Notes under the pieces: model-generated
The model's database searches: none
Seen by the model: the letters and a program-made list of their open reading frames with translations, nothing else
Told to the model about the DNA's origin: nothing
Shown here: positions 27,034 through 37,122 of the stretch, piece by piece
Layout: the number at the start of each line of letters is the position of its first letter
Position numbering within the stretch: the first letter of the stretch is position 1
Source of the DNA: Rariglobus sp967755175
GTDB taxonomy: Bacteria; Verrucomicrobiota; Verrucomicrobiia; Opitutales; Opitutaceae
Reading direction: 5' to 3'
Length of the DNA: 64,000 nt
NCBI GenBank assembly: GCA_967755175.1
Contig: CBRAFO010000008.1
Coordinates: 5,947 to 69,946, forward strand
Program-made: the position numbers and the translations under genes

Positions 27034-28065
27034 ATGAGTCAGACTAGTTTGAATCCTCCCACGACCCGCACTTGGCGCGACATTCCGCAGCCGGTTGCGC
27101 CGCGCCGTATTCTCGGCCGTGAGGGGAAAAAACGCGTGGCGATGGCGATCGGCAATATCGTCGGTCTTGTGCTCGTGCTCGGTGCATCCGGCTGGGGCGT
27201 TTACGAGGTCATGACTCTTTGGGAGACCAATCCTACGCGTATCACCGCGCCGACGAAGGGCGTGCCGGTCCGCGATTTCGCGGTGCGCACCGATGGCGTG
27301 CTCGACAAAGGGTGGGTCCAACGGACCCTCGCCCTGTCGAAGACGACCAGCCTGATGGAGGTGGATCTGGCGGTGCTCAAGCACGCGCTTGAGGAGAGCG
27401 GCCAGGTAAGCAAGGCCGTCATCGAACGCCGTTTTCCGGATGTCCTTGTGGTCACGCTTCAGGAGCGCACGCCGGTCGCGCGCGTGATGGCCCGGATCAG
27501 CGGAGCCGCCCCGGTGGCGTTCATGGTTTCACGAGACGGGACTGTGTATTCAGGATCGGGCTACGATGGAGAAATGACCGAGGCGCTGCCATTTATCGAC
27601 GGTGTTAAGCTGGCTCGCGAAGGCGCTGGGTTCACCCGTATCGAGGGCATGGACGCCGTCGCTGATCTGCTCGGAACCGCCCAGGCATCCGCCCCTGCGC
27701 TCTACCATTCGTTCAAGGTCGTTTCGCTCGCGCGCTTCGGTCTCGACCGCACGCTCACAGTGAAGTCCACCGACGTGGAGGTGATCACTTTTGGTTCTTC
27801 GCAAGACAGCTTTTACCGCCAGATCGCCCGGCTCGATTACATCTTGGCGGAGACCCGCCGGCAGAATGCGACCGGCCAGCTCAAGTCGGTGAACCTCGCC
27901 ATCGGAGACCGGCAGGTTCCGATCTCTTTCGACAACACGGTGGACGGACGCGATCCGTCCCGCTCCGCCGCTGGTTCCGCTCTCAGGCTCGTCCCGCCCA
28001 CGGGGACCGCGCTTTTCTCCCTGCCTCCTCGCATTTCTTCTTCTCCTTCGAAACGTGATTTCTAG
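27034..28065 (+). CDS. ftsQ: FtsQ-like division protein (POTRA domain)
   Basis: 343 residues. It has a short cytoplasmic N-terminus, a membrane helix (about 36-60, AIGNIVGLVLVLGASGWGVY), then a POTRA-like region with LSKTTSLMEVDLAVLKHALE, VSKAVIERRFPDVLVVTLQE and RTPVARV, the typical FtsQ pattern, followed by a FtsQ beta domain. The C-terminal tail of about 50 residues is Pro/Ser-rich and probably disordered. It anchors the FtsQLB complex. The last 11 bp overlap the ftsA start. Confidence 0.88.
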   Translation: MSQTSLNPPTTRTWRDIPQPVAPRRILGREGKKRVAMAIGNIVGLVLVLGASGWGVYEVMTLWETNPTRITAPTKGVPVRDFAVRTDGVLDKGWVQRTLALSKTTSLMEVDLAVLKHALEESGQVSKAVIERRFPDVLVVTLQERTPVARVMARISGAAPVAFMVSRDGTVYSGSGYDGEMTEALPFIDGVKLAREGAGFTRIEGMDAVADLLGTAQASAPALYHSFKVVSLARFGLDRTLTVKSTDVEVITFGSSQDSFYRQIARLDYILAETRRQNATGQLKSVNLAIGDRQVPISFDNTVDGRDPSRSAAGSALRLVPPTGTALFSLPPRISSSPSKRDF

Positions 28066-29266
28066 AACCAAGTTCATCGGCGCCGTTGAAATCGGCACCT
28101 CCAAGGTCAGCGTCCTCATCGGCGAGCTCACCCAGGGCAGCACGCTTCACATCATCGGTGTCGGCGAATGTCAGTCGCGAGGCGTCATCAAGGGCGCGGT
28201 TTCCGATTTCAAGGCCGCGAGTGAGGCCACGCACAGCGCTCTCATGGCCGCCGAGCAGAGCGCCGGCACGCGCATCGATGAGGTTTATCTCGCCCAGACC
28301 GGCGGGCACCTTGAAGGGTTTTACAACGAGGCTGCGGTGAACGTTTCCGCTGCCGACAACATGGTCGGTGCGCCGGACATCGACACCGTTTGCCGCCTAG
28401 CCAAGGCGAAGAATCTTCCCGAGGGCCGCATGGTGGTTCACCACCTGCGCCGTCCGTTCCGCCTCGATGGTCGCAACGTCCCTGATCCCGAGCACCTCGT
28501 CGGCCAGCGCCTTGAGGCCGGCTACTGGACCGTGCATGGCCAAGAGGGCAAGATCGCGGACAACATCCATGTTATCCGCGGCTTCAATGTCCGCGTCGCC
28601 GAACTCATTCTCTCGGGTCTCGCTTCGGGCGCCATCCTCGCCAGTGCCGAGGACAAGCAGAACGGCGTGCTCGTGATCGACGTGGGCGCAGGCACCACCG
28701 ATTTCGTGCTCTACCGCGATGGCTGTGCGCAGCTCACGGGCGTTGTGCCGGTTGGCGGCGGCCACCTGACCAACGACCTCAGCCTCGGTCTTCGCGTAAC
28801 CGAAGGCCAGGCCGAGAAGCTTAAGCTCCGTTTTGGACGTGGCACGGTGGCGACGAAGGATCGCGCCGAAAAGGTCTGGCTCAACGGCGATTTCGCCATC
28901 GGTGATCGCCAGTTCCCCCGCCATACGCTCGAGCAAATCACCGCCGCACGCACGACCGAGATTTTTGAAGTTGTGCGCAAGAAACTCGGTGCCGCGTTCT
29001 CTCCGGAGAAGACCGCCGCCGGCGTCATCCTCACGGGTGGCGCGGCCAAGTTGCCTGGTATCGACGAAGCCGCCGCGCGCGTTTTCGGCGTGCAGGCCCG
29101 TCTCGGCGAAGCCCCCGGCTGGGTCGCGGAAAACCTTCGTGACCCCAGCTTCAGCAGCGTGCTGGGCCTCCTCCAATACGGACTCAGCTCCCGCTCCGAT
29201 CTTGCCGCGCCGCGCCGTCGTGCGCGTGCACCGAGTTGGGTCGGCAAACTCTTCGCCAACGCCTGA
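28055..29266 (+). CDS. ftsA: FtsA, actin-like membrane tether of the Z-ring
   Basis: 403 residues from GTG 28055, inside the end of ftsQ. Actin-fold motifs include GAVEIGTSKVSVLIGE (phosphate 1), VLVIDVGAGTTDFVLYRDG (phosphate 2) and VILTGGAAKLPGIDE (adenosine). The 1C subdomain lies between. The C-terminus is basic and amphipathic (RRRARAPSWVGKLFANA), fitting the membrane-targeting helix. It links FtsZ filaments to the membrane. ftsZ follows after 23 bp. Confidence 0.95.
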   Translation: MISRTKFIGAVEIGTSKVSVLIGELTQGSTLHIIGVGECQSRGVIKGAVSDFKAASEATHSALMAAEQSAGTRIDEVYLAQTGGHLEGFYNEAAVNVSAADNMVGAPDIDTVCRLAKAKNLPEGRMVVHHLRRPFRLDGRNVPDPEHLVGQRLEAGYWTVHGQEGKIADNIHVIRGFNVRVAELILSGLASGAILASAEDKQNGVLVIDVGAGTTDFVLYRDGCAQLTGVVPVGGGHLTNDLSLGLRVTEGQAEKLKLRFGRGTVATKDRAEKVWLNGDFAIGDRQFPRHTLEQITAARTTEIFEVVRKKLGAAFSPEKTAAGVILTGGAAKLPGIDEAAARVFGVQARLGEAPGWVAENLRDPSFSSVLGLLQYGLSSRSDLAAPRRRARAPSWVGKLFANA

Positions 29267-29289
29267 ACGCATCCAACGAGGATCACGCC

Positions 29290-30615
29290 ATGAATCCCAA
29301 CGAACTTCCGCTCGCCCACGAAATTCTCACCGACCGCACGATCGCGATCAAAGTCGTGGGCGTCGGCGGCGCCGGTGCCAACGCGGTTGACCGTCTCAAG
29401 ATGGAGAACCTTGATCGCCTGCAAATGGCGGTGATCAACACCGACCATCAGGCGCTCTCCAACTCGCCGGTGCAGGATAAAATCTTCATCGGTTCGACCG
29501 TGACGCGCGGCTTGGGCGCAGGTGGAGATCCCGACCTGGGCCGCGACGCCGCTGAAGCTGACCGCGAGAAAATCACCGCCGTCGTCAAAGACTGCGACCT
29601 CGTGTTCCTCGTCGCCGGCATGGGCGGTGGCACCGGCAGCGGCGCCGCCCCTGCGGTTGCCGAGATTGCCGCCGAATCCGGCGCGCTCGTCATCGCGTTT
29701 GTCACGATGCCGTTCACGTTCGAGGGCGGTCGTCGCGCCAAGCAGGCCGAGGAAGGTCTCGCCGCACTCCGCAAGGTTTGCGACGCGGTCATCCCGTTGC
29801 CCAACGACATTCTCCTTCAGCAGGCGGAAGAGGGCGAAACCGCGCTCGATTCCTTTGCTCGCGCCGACGAGTGGATCGGTCGCGGCGTGAAATCGATTTG
29901 GTCGATGCTCTTCCGCACGGGCCTGATCAATCTGGACTTTGCCACGCTTCGCCAGGCGTTTCACACCCGCGGCGGTAAGACGCTTTTCGGACTCGGTTCC
30001 GGCTCCGGTGAAAACGCGGTGGCCGAGGCCATCGAAGGCGTGAAGCTGTGCCCGCTGCTCGCCACGCCTGAGTTCGCCCGCAAGGCCGATCGTCTGCTGG
30101 TGAATATCGTCGGTGGCACCGATCTCACCCTGCCTAAGGTTAATGAAATCATGACTGCGGTGACCGAACAGTTCGGTCGCGATTCCCATGTCATCATGGG
30201 TGCGGTGATCGACGAAGACATGCAGGGCAAGGTCGAGGTCGTCGTGCTCGGCACGAGTGACATCGGTGGACGTTCCGGTGGTGTGCGTCGTCCCGCAACG
30301 CTGGCGCGGCCCACTCGCGCGATCACGCCCCCGGCGGCCCGCGCTTCCGGTGAGTTGGCCATCGAGACGGAGTCAGTCGAAGCGACTCCTGCTTCACCCG
30401 AATCCACTCTCGCCGCTGCTGCTGCCACTGCGACCACTCCGAAGGCGGCCAAAAATTCCGGAGAGTTGCCACTGGCACCTGTGGCTCAGGACGAGTTTTC
30501 GTTCAACGAACTCGAAAGCCGCGGCCACTTCGACAAGACGGATCGGAATCTTTTCGAGGGGCAGGACCTCGATGTCCCTACCTATTTGCGCAAGGGCATC
30601 CGGTTGGCGCTGTAA
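29290..30615 (+). CDS. ftsZ: FtsZ, tubulin-like cell division GTPase
   Basis: 441 residues from ATG 29290, with GAGG at 29278-29281. GTPase motifs are GVGGAGANAVDRL, the tubulin signature GGGTGSGAA (112-120) and the T7 synergy loop region NLDFATLRQAF. A Pro/Ala-rich linker (about 340-410) leads to the conserved C-terminal peptide DVPTYLRKGIRL, which binds FtsA. It is the last gene of the dcw cluster; a REP pair follows in the 255-bp gap to obg. Confidence 0.97.
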   Translation: MNPNELPLAHEILTDRTIAIKVVGVGGAGANAVDRLKMENLDRLQMAVINTDHQALSNSPVQDKIFIGSTVTRGLGAGGDPDLGRDAAEADREKITAVVKDCDLVFLVAGMGGGTGSGAAPAVAEIAAESGALVIAFVTMPFTFEGGRRAKQAEEGLAALRKVCDAVIPLPNDILLQQAEEGETALDSFARADEWIGRGVKSIWSMLFRTGLINLDFATLRQAFHTRGGKTLFGLGSGSGENAVAEAIEGVKLCPLLATPEFARKADRLLVNIVGGTDLTLPKVNEIMTAVTEQFGRDSHVIMGAVIDEDMQGKVEVVVLGTSDIGGRSGGVRRPATLARPTRAITPPAARASGELAIETESVEATPASPESTLAAAAATATTPKAAKNSGELPLAPVAQDEFSFNELESRGHFDKTDRNLFEGQDLDVPTYLRKGIRLAL

Positions 30616-30653
30616 GTGAAGCGGAGTGCCCAGCTCAGTTCCGAGGTCTGAAA

Positions 30654-30738
30654 TGTAGGAGCCTGCTTGCAGGCGATTTTGGACGTGCGCGAAACCCAAC
30701 ACCATCGCACGCCGTTCATCGCCTGCAAGCAGGCTACA
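30654..30738. repeat. GTAG-headed REP pair after ftsZ
   Basis: TGTAGGAGCCTGCTTGCAGG then CGAT (30654-30677) is mirrored at 30718-30738; the right copy lacks the GAG after GTAG. Each arm holds the palindrome GCCTGC-TT-GCAGGC. Related pairs lie at 45983-46061 and 63883-63966. REP-type element; no protein encoded. Confidence 0.85.
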
Positions 30739-30870
30739 TTCAAACTTAATGAGGTAAGGAGCGTCCGAGCCGCTGGTTTTCGTCACTCACTCTTTTGTGC
30801 GAAGGCGATTTACTCGCCTTTGCAAAGGCACCCCTTGGCAAGCGGGATGGTTTGTGCACCATTCGGCTCT

Positions 30871-31896
30871 ATGTTCGTCGACGAGTGTGTAATCAAAGTT
30901 CAAGCCGGTGATGGTGGTCGCGGAGCCGTGAGCTTCCGACGCGAAAAATATGAGCCGTGGGGCGGGCCCAACGGCGGTGATGGCGGTCGCGGTGGCGACG
31001 TCATCCTCCTGGGCGATGACGACACGAATAACCTCATCGACTACAAATATAAGCCGCACTGGAACGCCCAGGCTGGAGAACCCGGCCGGGGTTCTGACCA
31101 GTTTGGCAAAGAGGGTGAGCATTGCATTCTCCGCCTCCCGCTTGGCACCGTCGTGATCGACGAGGAAACCAACAAGGCCGTGGCTGAACTCGTCGAAGAC
31201 GGCCAGCAGATCGTCCTCTGCAAGGGCGGCAACGGCGGTTGGGGCAATACGCATTTCAAGACTCCCACCAACCGTGCTCCCAAGCGCGCCAACGCCGGCC
31301 AGGCCGGCGAAATCGGCAAGTTCCGCCTCGTCCTTAAGAGCATCGCGGACATCGGCCTCGTTGGTTTCCCCAACGCCGGCAAATCTTCGCTCACCACCCG
31401 TATCACCAAGGCCCGTCCGAAGACCGCCGCGTATCCGTTTACCACGCTGCATCCGCAGATCGGCGTGATCGAGTTTCCTGCCACCTTCGACCGCCTGCTC
31501 CTCGCCGATGTGCCCGGACTGATCGAGGGCGCCAGCGAGAACAAGGGCCTTGGCCATCGTTTCCTTCGCCACATCGAGCGCTGCACGCTGCTCATGTTCC
31601 TCATCGACATGGCTGGCACCGATAATCGCGACCCGCGTGATGACTACCAGACGCTCGTCAACGAGCTGAAACTTTACGACAAGTCGCTCCTCAAAAAGCC
31701 CCGTGTGGTCGTTGCCAACAAGATGGACTTGGAGACTGCCGCCGCGAACCTCAAGAAGTTCAAGACGCGCCACAAAGTCGATATCATCAAGATCTCATGC
31801 GCGACCGGCGAGGGTCTCGAAGAGCTCAAGCTGGCCTTGCGCAAACGCGTCATCAAACACGGCGGCAAGCCGCGCATGATCAAGAAAACCGCCTGA
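30871..31896 (+). CDS. obg: Obg GTPase
   Basis: 341 residues from ATG 30871; the frame is open upstream across the REP, but MFVDECVIKVQAGDGGRG is the canonical Obg start. The N-terminal Obg fold is glycine-rich (GGPNGGDGGRGGDV, CKGGNGGWGN). The G domain has GFPNAGKSSL (G1), DVPGLIEGA (G3), NKMD (G4) and SCATGEGLEEL (G5). There is no C-terminal OCT domain. It is a ribosome-associated GTPase involved in 50S maturation and stress control. Confidence 0.95.
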   Translation: MFVDECVIKVQAGDGGRGAVSFRREKYEPWGGPNGGDGGRGGDVILLGDDDTNNLIDYKYKPHWNAQAGEPGRGSDQFGKEGEHCILRLPLGTVVIDEETNKAVAELVEDGQQIVLCKGGNGGWGNTHFKTPTNRAPKRANAGQAGEIGKFRLVLKSIADIGLVGFPNAGKSSLTTRITKARPKTAAYPFTTLHPQIGVIEFPATFDRLLLADVPGLIEGASENKGLGHRFLRHIERCTLLMFLIDMAGTDNRDPRDDYQTLVNELKLYDKSLLKKPRVVVANKMDLETAAANLKKFKTRHKVDIIKISCATGEGLEELKLALRKRVIKHGGKPRMIKKTA

Positions 31897-31913
31897 TCGC
31901 GGATACCTCCCTT

Positions 31914-32432
31914 ATGAGTCTGAGTCCCGAACATCGCTCCTTGCTCATGCGGGCCAACCGCCTCCTCGGCGCCCACTTGGTCGAGGCCAACCTCGTCAAG
32001 ATCGACAACCTCGAAGCCGCCAACGAGCGACTGCTCGAACTCATCTCGACCGGTGACTATCGCAAGGGCTCCGTGCTCTCGATTTTGGCCTTCGAACTCC
32101 AGGTGGTTAAAGAGGCCGATGTGCTCCATCACGTGATGGAGGAGCATGGTGTCGGGCTGGTGGACCTTCGTGCCTACGATGTGCCGGATGATTTGCGGGC
32201 CACGGTGGACATCGGCGCGTGTTGGGCGACGTGGTCGATACCCTTTGATCGGGAAGAGGACGTCTATTTCGTGGCCACGGCTTATTATCTGAGCCCGGCA
32301 GTTCGCACCTATTGGGAAAAGCAGCTGGGCTCTCCGATTGTTTGGTTTGGAACGACCCAGGAAATGCTCGCCGATTACTTTGAGAAAATAGAGGCACTTC
32401 GCGCCGGAACGCCTGCCGTAACTTCGAAATAA
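31914..32432 (+). CDS. small protein resembling a stand-alone N-terminal domain of type II/IV secretion ATPases
   Basis: 172 residues from ATG 31914, 17 bp after obg and 6 bp before the PilB-like ATPase. The start HRSLLMRANRLLGAHLVEAN, then LVKIDNLEAANERLLELIS, echoes the LGxxLVExxLI pattern of MshEN/T2SSE N-terminal domains, followed by VGLVDLRAYDVPDDLRATVD and a second alpha/beta half (FVATAYYLSPAVRTYWEKQLG). No P-loop is present. The likeness and operon position suggest a partner of the adjacent motor, perhaps a nucleotide sensor. Family assignment is tentative. Confidence 0.6.
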   Translation: MSLSPEHRSLLMRANRLLGAHLVEANLVKIDNLEAANERLLELISTGDYRKGSVLSILAFELQVVKEADVLHHVMEEHGVGLVDLRAYDVPDDLRATVDIGACWATWSIPFDREEDVYFVATAYYLSPAVRTYWEKQLGSPIVWFGTTQEMLADYFEKIEALRAGTPAVTSK

Positions 32433-32438
32433 GCCGCC

Positions 32439-34145
<1,707 letters not shown>

Positions 34146-34159
34146 TTTTACCTCCTACC

Positions 34160-34663
34160 ATGAAGCGTCTGTTCATCGTCTCAGCTTGCGCCGTCACGTT
34201 GCTTTTATCCGGCTGTTCGAAAAAGCCCAAAGAGGTGCCCGAAGCCGTCAAGCACGAGGCCGCTTCTCTGATGAGCGAGGCTCAATTCGCGATGCAGATT
34301 CGCGAGTTTTCCCGGGCCGAGGAGTTGATCCAGCGCACGATCAAACTCCAGGACGATGTTCCCGAGTATTGGGTGTCGTTGGGTATGGCGCTCCGCAAGC
34401 AGGACAAAAACGAAGGCGCGGGCAAGGCCTACCAAAAGGCGCTCGGCTTGCACGCCGACCGTTACGAGCAGAACAAGTCTCCCGAAGAACTCGCGCAGCA
34501 GGCGTTTGTGCTCGGACTACTCGGACGAACCAACGACGCGATCAAGCTTCTGGACAAAGGACTCAAGGAATTTCCAGATAGCCCGGTCATGAAGAAAATG
34601 GCCGACCCGCGCGGGTTGCCTCGCACGTTCCAGACCGCCGAGTTCAAGGCGCTGATGTTGTAA
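34160..34663 (+). CDS. TPR-containing lipoprotein
   Basis: 167 residues from ATG 34160. Signal peptide with lipobox LLLSGC (Cys near residue 18). The mature part has tetratricopeptide-like helices: AASLMSEAQFAMQIREFSRA, EYWVSLGMALRKQDKNEGAG and FVLGLLGRTNDAIKLLDKGL. It lies 14 bp after the PilB-like gene and may act like a pilotin or PilF-type TPR lipoprotein in pilus or secretin assembly (inference). It converges on the FUSC gene with 50 bp between. Confidence 0.8.
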   Translation: MKRLFIVSACAVTLLLSGCSKKPKEVPEAVKHEAASLMSEAQFAMQIREFSRAEELIQRTIKLQDDVPEYWVSLGMALRKQDKNEGAGKAYQKALGLHADRYEQNKSPEELAQQAFVLGLLGRTNDAIKLLDKGLKEFPDSPVMKKMADPRGLPRTFQTAEFKALML

Positions 34664-34713
34664 ACAGGACTGCGCGGGGCAGGACAGGGCAGGGATGGGT
34701 GGCGGGACCGGCG

Positions 34714-36870
34714 TTACTCCCCACGGTTCATCGCCAGCACCATCGCACGGATCTCTGTGCCGATCTTGGCGAGCTGGGTGTTGATCAATCGGGTGCGAGT
34801 GTCGTTGCCGGCGGCCGTGAGGGTGTCGAGCGCGTTGATTTGTGCGCTGACTTCTTCGGGCGCGGGGTAGTCGGACTCGACAGCCCGGGCGAGCGATGTG
34901 AGCAACGTGCGGATTTTTTCGACCCATGCGGCCGGTTCGTTCGACTCGATGGGGATGCCCTCCTGGAGGTGGAGTGTGAGGGCGTTGATCGCACGCGTGA
35001 TCCGGGTGTTGCCGTGGAGTAGGGCGGAGCCGCGGTCGATGTTACTCTGATGCCGCGTCGGTTCGCCGGCCATCCGCTGCAACGAGGCAGCGGCGATGCT
35101 GTTCGCAGTCTCCGCCCTGCGCTTGGCGTGTAAGGTTTCGTTCGCGAAGGCCCGGCCGGCGGCAAGTGCCGTGGCGACGGCCGCGAGATAAGTTTCGCCC
35201 GCGCGCATCGCCCCCGCCATCGCAACGGGGAACCGGTCGCGTTCCCAACTCGGCCAGAAGAGGAGGGCGGCCAGCAGCGCCATGCCGCCGCCCGCAAGGT
35301 TGCACAAGAGGCGCGAGATCGTGAAATCCAAGTGCACGGGGCCGGCGGTTTCCGTCAGGAGCACGAGCATCAGCGTGATGAAAAAGACTGCGAGGCCGTA
35401 GCGCTGCTTTTGGCAGTAGGCGAAAGCGAAGACCGTAACGGCGATCAAGGCATCGAGCACTGGCAATGGCATGCGAACCCAGAGAAATGCGCTGGCCAAG
35501 GCGCTGCCGGCCAGCGTGCCGAGGATGCGTTGCCCCGCTTTTTTGCGCGTCGAACCGTAGTCGGGTTGGAGCACCACGATGAGCGTGAAGGCGATCCAGT
35601 AACCCCGGGGAATGTCCAAACTTTGATAGAGTGCGATTGCCGCCATGGTCATCACCGCCATTCGCAACGTGTGGCGCACGAGGAGAGGGTCGGGGCGCGA
35701 GAACGATTGGAACCACGACGGGAGTCGTGAGCGCGAAACAATCGCACCCAACTCCGGAAGACGCAGGGGAAAGCCGTCGCGGGCGGCGCCGCGATCGACC
35801 GTGTCGCGCAGCGAGGCTTTTAAATTGGAGAGCAGTTCGCGTAGTTGCCGGAGTGTTTCGTGCAGCATCGCGGTTTCATCCGGTGGCAGCGGACGCATTT
35901 GGTCGGAGAGGCCGTCGATCAGGTGAATGCAACGGTTCACACGGATTTCAGTGGCGGCGAGATGGACTTGCCGGTGCGAGATGATCGTGATGCTGACCGA
36001 GTGCGTGAGATTGGTCAGCGCGACCAGCAGCGAATCGAGTGACGGAGCGATGCGGGCGAAGCCCGCGTGTGGCGAGAGCAGTTCGATGGATACATGGAGC
36101 GCCGCGGCCCGAGTGCCCAGGCGTGCTGCGGTTACGCGCAAAGCCTCCAAGTGCTCGACGAGAGCCGACGTGCGTCGGGTGTTCGCTGCGGCCAAAATGG
36201 CTTGGGTGCGATCAACCGCCTCGCGCAACTCACGCTCGCACTGCGCGAGTTGGACATGTCGCGCCGCCTCGTTGGTGTCGGGTTGGAGTTGAAGTGAGTC
36301 GAACACACAGGCCACAGCGAGCCACGTCTCTGCCACCGATTGCCTCAGCGCATGCTGAGGACGCAATGGCCAGATCATGGCCTGAAGAGCCACTCCCCAT
36401 AGTCCGCCGGCGAGCGCGAATGCGACGTGATGCCACCCCGGCTGATGGCCGGAGGGAATCGCGAGCCCCATGATGAACAGGAGCGCGGCGACGACTCCGA
36501 GGCCGGGGCCGTAATCGCCGCTCAGGTGTCGCGCCACTCCGGCGAGCACAGCCAGAGCGGCCATCGCGAGCACGGAGATGATGAGATGGCCGGCGGCCAG
36601 GGTTCCGAGCAACGTAGCGCCAGTGATAGCGACGGTGACCACGAGCAGGATGACGAAGCGAAATCGATACGCGCCACGCACGTCGGTTAACGCCACGACT
36701 TGCGCGCCCACCGCCGCAAATGCGATTTCGCAGGGGAGGTTAAAAAATTGCGCAACAATCAGCGGAACGACAAACGCCGTCATCCCTCGGAACGCACGCG
36801 TGAACGCGGGATCGAGGGCGACGCGTTGCAGCGATTTTCCGGCCCGGGAAAAAGAAGGCGCAAGGTTCAT
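34714..36870 (-). CDS. FUSC-family inner-membrane transporter (YccS/aromatic acid exporter type)
   Basis: 718 residues with the duplicated FUSC layout: a first membrane block (about 28-165, FRGMTAFVVPLIVAQFFNLP to GGLWGVALQAMIWPLRP), a soluble helical region (about 170-395), a second membrane block (about 400-545) with the FUSC signature YWIAFTLIVVLQPDYGSTRKKAGQRILGT (split here as YWIAFTLIVVLQPDYG and STRKKAGQRILGT), and a C-terminal helical domain. Relatives export aromatic acids or other toxic organics. A perfect 23-bp palindrome 81 bp upstream suggests control by a dimeric repressor. It is a single gene, convergent with the lipoprotein gene. Confidence 0.85.
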   Translation of the reverse strand: MNLAPSFSRAGKSLQRVALDPAFTRAFRGMTAFVVPLIVAQFFNLPCEIAFAAVGAQVVALTDVRGAYRFRFVILLVVTVAITGATLLGTLAAGHLIISVLAMAALAVLAGVARHLSGDYGPGLGVVAALLFIMGLAIPSGHQPGWHHVAFALAGGLWGVALQAMIWPLRPQHALRQSVAETWLAVACVFDSLQLQPDTNEAARHVQLAQCERELREAVDRTQAILAAANTRRTSALVEHLEALRVTAARLGTRAAALHVSIELLSPHAGFARIAPSLDSLLVALTNLTHSVSITIISHRQVHLAATEIRVNRCIHLIDGLSDQMRPLPPDETAMLHETLRQLRELLSNLKASLRDTVDRGAARDGFPLRLPELGAIVSRSRLPSWFQSFSRPDPLLVRHTLRMAVMTMAAIALYQSLDIPRGYWIAFTLIVVLQPDYGSTRKKAGQRILGTLAGSALASAFLWVRMPLPVLDALIAVTVFAFAYCQKQRYGLAVFFITLMLVLLTETAGPVHLDFTISRLLCNLAGGGMALLAALLFWPSWERDRFPVAMAGAMRAGETYLAAVATALAAGRAFANETLHAKRRAETANSIAAASLQRMAGEPTRHQSNIDRGSALLHGNTRITRAINALTLHLQEGIPIESNEPAAWVEKIRTLLTSLARAVESDYPAPEEVSAQINALDTLTAAGNDTRTRLINTQLAKIGTEIRAMVLAMNRGE

Positions 36871-36950
36871 GGTGCAGTCGGCCTCCGACGGTCTGGGTTT
36901 CTACCGCCACACTCAATGCTGCTCGCAACGCTTCGTTTCGCCCGGAGTAG

Positions 36951-36973
36951 TTTGTCACTTAATAAGTGACAAA
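36951..36973. promoter_or_regulatory. perfect 23-bp palindrome upstream of the FUSC gene (candidate operator)
   Basis: TTTGTCACTTA at 36951-36961 and TAAGTGACAAA at 36963-36973 flank a single central A. It lies 81-103 bp upstream of the FUSC start. On the minus strand, TTGTCA within it could serve as a -35 element, so a bound dimer would block the promoter. No T-run follows, so it is not a typical terminator. No regulator gene is adjacent. Confidence 0.65.
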
Positions 36974-37122
36974 GGGCTTGGTTGCCTGTGCAGGGGATTG
37001 CGGGGCATGGGATTCGCGGGCGTGGGGTGCGCAGGCGCGAGATACATTGGGGCGGACCGCGCTGGCCGCGAGGAAGCGGCTCGGAGCCCTGCCGCGAGTG
37101 GGCCGGCGGGTCACTGATGAGA

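Noticed and set aside
30667..30870. N-terminal extension of Obg through the REP pair
   Set aside because: The frame is open by chance; Obg proteins begin at MFVDE, and the extension would be encoded by a mobile repeat.
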